Origin: RGIG4608 sp045631445
GTDB taxonomy: Bacteria; Bacillota; Clostridia; Oscillospirales; CAG-272
NCBI GenBank assembly: GCA_045631445.1
Contig: JAZQUS010000069.1
Coordinates: 1 to 6,915 of the forward strand
Direction: 5' to 3'
Length of the DNA stretch: 6,915 bases
Shown: positions 3,801 to 6,915 of the stretch, one piece after another
How positions within the stretch are numbered: the first letter of the stretch is position 1
Layout: every line of letters starts with the position of its first letter
The notes under the pieces: generated by a model
What the model was told of the DNA's origin: nothing
Seen by the model: the letters and a program-made list of their open reading frames with translations, nothing else
Databases searched by the model: none
Translations under genes and position numbers: made by a program

Positions 3801-6461
3801 GTTGAAAAATACGATTCCGAAGTTGCAGAGCTTTTGTGGAGCGCATTGACAGATGTCGCAAATTCTCTCTGCATCATTACAGAAGCCGGTGAGGGCTATA
3901 TTTCTTGGCTCGACGGTAGAACTTCTATGATGCTTGGTGCATTGCTCCAAACATTCTTAGATAGCACTCTTGACCTTGGCAAAGCAACTGATGCAACAAT
4001 TTGGAAATACTTGAATATGCTTAACACATTCATTATGAATACCGTTGAGCAAACAAACGCATATCTTCTTGCTCAGCTTCAGGCATTAAGAAATGAAATT
4101 TCAAAGTTTGAAGAAAACGTAACAAATAGCATTCTTTCAAAGATAGAAAAGCTTGAAGCAATGATTAATAAGGGTGTAACGGACGTTAAAGCACTCGTTG
4201 CCGCTATTGAAGAACTGGCGTCAGAGGTTGATGCGCTCGTAAAGAGCATTGAAAACGAAGTTAACAATCCCACTTGCGAAAATCTTTTGGCTATCATCTC
4301 TAATTTAGGCGCAATAGACGATACGCTCAGCGCACTCCTTGGTGATAGATATGACGAGCTTAAAGCTGCATTGAACGGCTTGGCACTTAACTTGCTTGAT
4401 AGAGCAATCGACGAATTGAAGAAAGCATCGCCCTATATCGACGAAGCAATTTACAACTACTTAAAGAACAATCCCGATGAGGTTCTTGATTTCTTCAGAG
4501 CCTACGGACACTATCTTGAAAAACTCGCAGATGAATACGGCAACGAGGTTCTCGGTATATTTGCATATATCTTGTACGAATACGGTGAAGACGTTCTCGC
4601 ATACGTTCTTGAAAATCCCGAAGAATCACTCGATGCACTTGCTCGTTGGTATGAAAAATACGGCGCGCGCATTCTTCCATTAATTAAGATTTACGTTGAC
4701 GTTTTAGGTATTGATTCTCTCGTTGCAGAAAACATCGATATGGCTATCGCAGAGCTCAGCGCAATGCTTGATAAGGTTTATGCTAAATTGAATGCACTTG
4801 CAAACGAACTTGAAATCCAATTTAATAACGAGGTTCTTCCCTACGCTCTTGATCTTTTGGCTGATATTAAAACATTAGCTTCTTATATTGGATCAGTAAG
4901 CGGTGAGCTTAAGGAATATGCTATTTCAGAGCTTAATAGAATGCTCGACGAATTGAAGGCGCTTATTGAAAGTATTATCAACGATGCTATCACAGGTGAA
5001 TACACAGTTAATGAAGATTCCTTCCTCATTAGCATCACAGGTGCAAATTCCGAATATGCACAGCTTCTTGCAGGTGCTTTGGGACTTGGTGATAAATTCG
5101 CAACAATGAATTGGTACGGCATTGATAAGGCACTTCTTGAAAAAGCAGATATCGTAACAATCGGTTACGATTACGCACAAATTCACAACTTTACTCTTAC
5201 TCAGCTTCTCGGTGCAGTAGCGGCTTACGGTGACGGCTCACTTAGAGAGCAGGTATCCGAATTTGTTCGTACAGTTCTTCGTGGCAATGTTTCCGATCAA
5301 AAATTAGAGGAATATGTTTCCACAATTGAAGGATACATCGACACAGCTCTTGAACATCCCATTCTTGCAGGCAAGGAAGTAGTTTCTCTTGATTGGGCAG
5401 CTCTCGTGGGTGAAGAAAACGTTGCAAACGTTGAAACTCTTCTTTCCGAGGTTGCAAATCTCCTTGCAGAACATGGCATCAATGGTGACTATGTACTCAA
5501 GATAGATATTGAAAAAGCGCTTAGCGAATACGGAATGTCCTTTGCATTCCTTGAGGACGGCGCAACCTTTGATTTGTCAATTCCCGTTGCAGATCTCATT
5601 CTCGTTGCAGTAGAATCCTACCTCTATGCTAATATGGCTCTCGAGCTTACATATGCAAGAACTATTATGGATATTACTTCATCAAATCCTGATGTACAAA
5701 TTGCAGTTTTAGGTCAGTATAATCCTCTTAGAGATTTTTCTATTGCGGGTATAAATATTCCTTTGAATGAAATAGGTGAAAAACTTTCTTCATTTGCTTC
5801 TGCAAGATCCTTCGCATTTGCTCTTGCTCTTCCTAATGTAACCTACGTTGATATTTCAGGCGTTGAAACAAATTGGAATAAGAGCGAGCTTGAAATAACA
5901 CTTGATATGCTTGTTGAATACTTGAGCAATCCTCAGAACGCATTGTTCACCGATGCAGATAACCTCTATGTGATGGCACAAATTCTCAACGCATACGGTT
6001 TGAGCTGCAAACATGCTTACGACGATTGTGAAGACCTCTCTTGTAACATTTGTGGTGAAACACGCGAAAAAGCGGGTCATAATTATGTATCAGTTGTAAC
6101 GAAACCCACCTGCACCGCAGAGGGTTATACAACCCACACATGCTCAATATGCGGTAATAGCTATGTTGACAATAAGATTGCTGCTCTCGGACATAAATAC
6201 GATAACGCATGCGATGTAGATTGCAACACCTGTGGTGAAAAGAGAACCCCCGCAGACCACGTATTTGGTGATTGGACACCTGCTGAGGAAGGCAAGGAAA
6301 AACGCGAATGTACTGTTTGTGGATACACAGAATACCGCGATGTTATCGATCCCGATATTGGTACACCTGGCAATCCCACTCTCATTATAATTGTTACAGT
6401 AACGATTGCAAGCGCAGTTGCACTTGCAGGCGCATTCCTCTACAGAAAATACAGAGGATAA
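801..6461 (+). CDS. Giant membrane-anchored surface protein with SGNH hydrolase-like domain
   Basis: This 1886-residue exported protein probably acts at the outer cell surface; its substrate is unknown. A signal peptide spans residues 1-30 (KKALAMLVVAVMMIGVLAP core, cleavage after VSA). An SGNH hydrolase-like domain follows. Block I is YVSLGASNTNGFG (Ser56, with GAS for the usual GDS), block II lies near LAISSMRVEEV (115-125), and block III is DLGWNNFG (Gly182, Asn184). A predicted strand and turn NPDATVV lies at 279-285, and block V is FFAHPSVKG (His643). A helical insertion of about 280 residues precedes block V. Residues about 660-1400 are nearly all helical, with coiled-coil-like parts near 700-800, 1085-1155 and 1305-1400. 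Residues about 1408-1735 look like a second, degenerate SGNH domain (ADIVTIGYDYAQ, NPDVQIAVLGQYNPL) without catalytic Ser or His. Four Cys/His modules (1736-1848) and a transmembrane helix (about 1861-1881) followed by YRKYRG end the protein. There is no LPXTG. Known of the family: SGNH enzymes are esterases or lipases, often deacetylating polysaccharides. Enzyme activity here is uncertain. It is a single-gene transcript unit. Confidence 0.95.
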   Translation: MKIKTFTKKALAMLVVAVMMIGVLAPVVSAIGPIENLIKHEEHNNNTLHYVSLGASNTNGFGHHGYLPPEVYEDPLAANKAQMNDYGYLKEPENAYPNLIKEALAEATGRDVELHQLAISSMRVEEVLYLLDDSYIPDEYMEWRFTGGKSWFDAAEDGGISALKEAYTKYVTEADVITIDLGWNNFGVYAFNNIMTILKEGGSRYWKAPAFDRVVDAGKEAEYYEIRDKAMARLNEMVDLSATALSEDVIEKLADVLAYAAFGACFNYDKIVEKIYELNPDATVVTINIQNLADELVVDLDGTQLPLGDLYGELIEFVDFYRASESPYADKVLFAYAGEDGDVDTFLDEFRLWDGDPATLSQDMKDLFDMYDDNLYVRSKIEYIMVGQVFGQIFAELRSAAKEYGLSAFENDDRYTFEIPEFEMAWLNGIDLAELDFNNPDSGLEYYGAAVSKHLVNLRNYEGEGKNAYNYVFDDLIKKLTSINTLDAAIAQRDYILEALDPAYREAYKDLIQVVSILEEARNTFNAAFFGLYMVYQNTLNYAYDTVGTIIQYSLQFNTFHMTPDSMANHNNKTKELLGYVVNTFTDNTMLKFYEELGKIGLDNSGTVAPEITVNEELFSDPIIQAVAALEVRYDFGNSFFAHPSVKGNQQIRDAVMDVLENGSHADTFIDKKLVLYIELFKKYLASMYEEKFENAGLGSTVDKVVGTLDSIDSTMDALEKEIIDFEIPENADIDREAASEIKNTIIEEISNVKSTTNEIREILQMDTLALINTDFEAKLIGAQKHLENHLNTLTKLAKQIGYIADPYVSVALSHAGAVAKEVEKYTKSVAGCIAESSINAYNHLVEGVEGFKEEYLAFAELVGSYADKLDANLGKEVRSFLLDTPADALNIIVKYGEDAVLKFIVDVADAGNSIYSSLSAVVAILAQHGKNIYSEVIANEEYKEILASLNVKYTELAELYAALESDPLLTAIDIDIVLGEHLADLEEIYAQLIACVMADVEKYDSEVAELLWSALTDVANSLCIITEAGEGYISWLDGRTSMMLGALLQTFLDSTLDLGKATDATIWKYLNMLNTFIMNTVEQTNAYLLAQLQALRNEISKFEENVTNSILSKIEKLEAMINKGVTDVKALVAAIEELASEVDALVKSIENEVNNPTCENLLAIISNLGAIDDTLSALLGDRYDELKAALNGLALNLLDRAIDELKKASPYIDEAIYNYLKNNPDEVLDFFRAYGHYLEKLADEYGNEVLGIFAYILYEYGEDVLAYVLENPEESLDALARWYEKYGARILPLIKIYVDVLGIDSLVAENIDMAIAELSAMLDKVYAKLNALANELEIQFNNEVLPYALDLLADIKTLASYIGSVSGELKEYAISELNRMLDELKALIESIINDAITGEYTVNEDSFLISITGANSEYAQLLAGALGLGDKFATMNWYGIDKALLEKADIVTIGYDYAQIHNFTLTQLLGAVAAYGDGSLREQVSEFVRTVLRGNVSDQKLEEYVSTIEGYIDTALEHPILAGKEVVSLDWAALVGEENVANVETLLSEVANLLAEHGINGDYVLKIDIEKALSEYGMSFAFLEDGATFDLSIPVADLILVAVESYLYANMALELTYARTIMDITSSNPDVQIAVLGQYNPLRDFSIAGINIPLNEIGEKLSSFASARSFAFALALPNVTYVDISGVETNWNKSELEITLDMLVEYLSNPQNALFTDADNLYVMAQILNAYGLSCKHAYDDCEDLSCNICGETREKAGHNYVSVVTKPTCTAEGYTTHTCSICGNSYVDNKIAALGHKYDNACDVDCNTCGEKRTPADHVFGDWTPAEEGKEKRECTVCGYTEYRDVIDPDIGTPGNPTLIIIVTVTIASAVALAGAFLYRKYRG
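6006..6344 (+). repeat. Four Cys/His modules at the C-terminus of the surface protein
   Basis: Within the CDS, residues 1736-1848 contain four divergent repeats centred on CxxCG: Cys1748/Cys1751, Cys1781/Cys1784, Cys1808/Cys1811 and Cys1837/Cys1840. The first three also have an upstream Cys (1743, 1771, 1804) and a GH or DH at the module end (His1760, 1798, 1820). The spacing suggests metal-binding ribbons or disulfide-stabilised modules. From memory, similar tails occur next to C-terminal anchors of clostridial surface proteins; their role is not established. The last module lacks the upstream Cys. Confidence 0.75.
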
Positions 6462-6499
6462 AAATAGAATTAATTAAATTATTAATTCATAAATCAATT

Positions 6500-6526
6500 C
6501 CGCCCTGAGATTCATTCTCAGGGCGG
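6500..6526 (+). terminator. Rho-independent terminator of the surface-protein gene
   Basis: CCGCCCTGAGA (6500-6510) and TCTCAGGGCGG (6516-6526) form a perfect, GC-rich 11-bp stem with loop TTCAT, 38 bases after the stop codon. The following TTGGTTTATAT is a broken but U-rich tract. Confidence 0.85.
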
Positions 6527-6547
6527 TTGGTTTATATGTAAATTGTG

Positions 6548-6632
6548 GATTTATCGAGGAGTTAGTTTAGTAAAGATTTTCGCTTTTTTCAAAAAGCGTC
6601 CTTTTTTTATCTTTGTAACTCCCCGACAAATC
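6548..6632. repeat. Long imperfect palindrome, MITE-like element
   Basis: Non-coding DNA that folds almost end to end. GATTT (6548-6552) pairs with AAATC (6628-6632), TCG (6554-6556) with CGA (6624-6626), GGAGTTA (6558-6564) with TAACTCC (6616-6622), AAAGAT (6572-6577) with ATCTTT (6609-6614), and CGCTTTT (6581-6587) with AAAAGCG (6592-6598). The flanks carry ATGTAAATT (6536-6544) and ATGTAAAATT (6636-6645), which could be an imperfect target-site duplication. The terminal inverted repeats, small size and lack of an ORF fit a non-autonomous miniature element. A structured RNA or a second terminator for the upstream gene are alternatives. Confidence 0.55.
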
Positions 6633-6700
6633 AAAATGTAAAATTAATTAATAAAAAAACACCGCAATTGTGGTGCAATTAATTACGGTTAGCTCGAACT

Positions 6701-6830
6701 TTTATGGCACTAAAGTGCCATAAAGCTAAGTTTGTTTGATGGCTCACACCATCACTTTGCTAAAGCAAAGACACAAACTTGCCCTTAGTGAACCAAAGGT
6801 TCACGCGGGTTCTCGCCACGTAAGACGTGC
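6701..6830. repeat. Second array of short hairpins
   Basis: No gene is visible. Successive hairpins are a perfect 10-bp stem TTTATGGCAC-TAAA-GTGCCATAAA (6701-6724), GATGG/CCATC (6738-6753), CTTTGC-TAAA-GCAAAG (6755-6770), GTGAACC-AAA-GGTTCAC (6788-6804) and CACGT-AAG-ACGTG (6817-6829). AAGTTTGT (6728-6735) pairs with ACAAACTT (6773-6780) and encloses two of them as a multibranched structure. Stem sequences are unrelated to the left-end array, but the style (short perfect stems, A-rich 3-4 base loops) and the place next to a terminator hairpin and a tRNA-like 3' end are the same. The 6646-6700 interval before it is AT-rich, with one weak pairing ACCG/CGGT (6661-6664 with 6686-6689). Confidence 0.7.
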
Positions 6831-6831
6831 A

Positions 6832-6873
6832 ATAAAAAACAAAGGACACCCAAAGGTGTCCTTTGTTTTTTAT
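6832..6873 (-). terminator. Perfect 19-bp hairpin terminator at the right edge
   Basis: Positions 6832-6850 pair perfectly with 6855-6873 around the loop CAAA. On the minus strand it begins at the CCA-like end of the sequence at 6873-6915 and finishes with six T in the stem base, as expected for a tRNA terminator. The six T on the plus side make it usable in both directions. Confidence 0.75.
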
Positions 6874-6915
6874 GGAGCGGATTACGGGAAGTCGGATCGT
6901 AGCCATGTCGTTCTG
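6873..6915 (-). pseudogene. tRNA-3'-end-like sequence, probably degenerate (tRNA-Gly-like acceptor end)
   Basis: On the minus strand the final bases read AATCCGC, U, CCA, a plausible acceptor 3' strand, discriminator and CCA, preceded by CCCGU as a T-stem 3' strand. The acceptor end resembles tRNA-Gly types (GCGG...CCGC-U-CCA). Further 5', the T arm fails: ACGAU against CCCGU pairs at only three positions, and no anticodon arm fits at the right distance. The window ends before the 5' half, so a normal tRNA cannot be demonstrated. Like 192-208, about 17 bases from the CCA look tRNA-like and the rest does not. Confidence 0.45.

Noticed and set aside
2460..6385. Many 60-110 codon open frames on the minus strand inside the large CDS, plus short plus-strand frames at 1675-1893, 4477-4683 and 6308-6508
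   Set aside because: They are in other frames of a gene with continuous coding character and recognisable domains, and lack independent ribosome binding sites.
6348..6461. Sortase anchor at the C-terminus
   Set aside because: No LPXTG-type motif precedes the hydrophobic segment. The tail is PGNPT plus a transmembrane helix and YRKYRG, which fits a plain membrane anchor.
6548..6632. Reading the long palindrome only as a second transcription terminator
   Set aside because: The stem is long and interrupted, with its T-run inside the 3' arm and no T-tract after it, and the upstream gene already has a compact GC-rich terminator. A terminator role is not excluded but is not the best description.
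6872..6915. ATG at 6872 opening a frame to the right edge (MERITGSRIVAMSF...)
   Set aside because: The ATG sits in the base of a terminator hairpin, is preceded by T-rich sequence with no Shine-Dalgarno, and overlaps a tRNA-like 3' end on the other strand.

Overview
The window looks like a piece of a low-GC Gram-positive genome, most likely an uncultured Clostridia (Oscillospirales-like) gut bacterium. The reasons are the strong AGGA-type ribosome binding sites, consensus sigma-A promoters, an AT-rich intergenic sequence, and a giant surface protein with an SGNH-type hydrolase domain, C-terminal 'GHxYDNxCDxxCNxCG' cysteine modules and a non-LPXTG C-terminal membrane anchor. The taxonomic call is inference from memory of such proteins, not a search result.

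Layout. Positions 1-376 hold no credible protein gene. This stretch is densely folded DNA: an array of very short palindromes separated by the 7-mer ATTTCAC (or its complement), a perfect 18-bp hairpin (152-191), a 17-base relic of a tRNA-Cys 3' end (192-208), a second set of nested hairpins (210-328), and the terminator hairpin of a complete tRNA-Cys(GCA) gene on the minus strand (377-450). The tRNA has a perfect-consensus promoter (TTGACA-17-TATAAT, minus strand, 470-498). The AT-rich interval 476-800 then carries, divergently, a promoter (TTGAAT-17-TATAAT, 623-651) and a roughly 140-nt leader with an orphan strong Shine-Dalgarno sequence. These precede the only protein gene, 801-6461 (+), 1886 residues.

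The protein is exported and membrane-tethered. In order it has a signal peptide, an SGNH hydrolase-like domain with a helical insertion, about 740 residues of helical/coiled-coil stalk, a second degenerate SGNH-like domain, four Cys/His modules and a C-terminal transmembrane helix. It probably acts on or near the cell surface; its substrate cannot be read from the sequence.

Positions 6462-6915 contain no protein gene. They hold the CDS terminator (6500-6526), an 85-bp long-stem palindromic element with possible flanking repeats (MITE-like), a second array of short hairpins, a perfect 19-bp terminator hairpin and, at the edge, a tRNA-3'-end-like sequence on the minus strand. The order 'tRNA 3' end - terminator hairpin - cluster of small hairpins' therefore occurs three times in the window with different sequences. 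This is the most unusual structural pattern here, together with an inverted partial copy of the tRNA-Cys 3' half lying in its own trailer.
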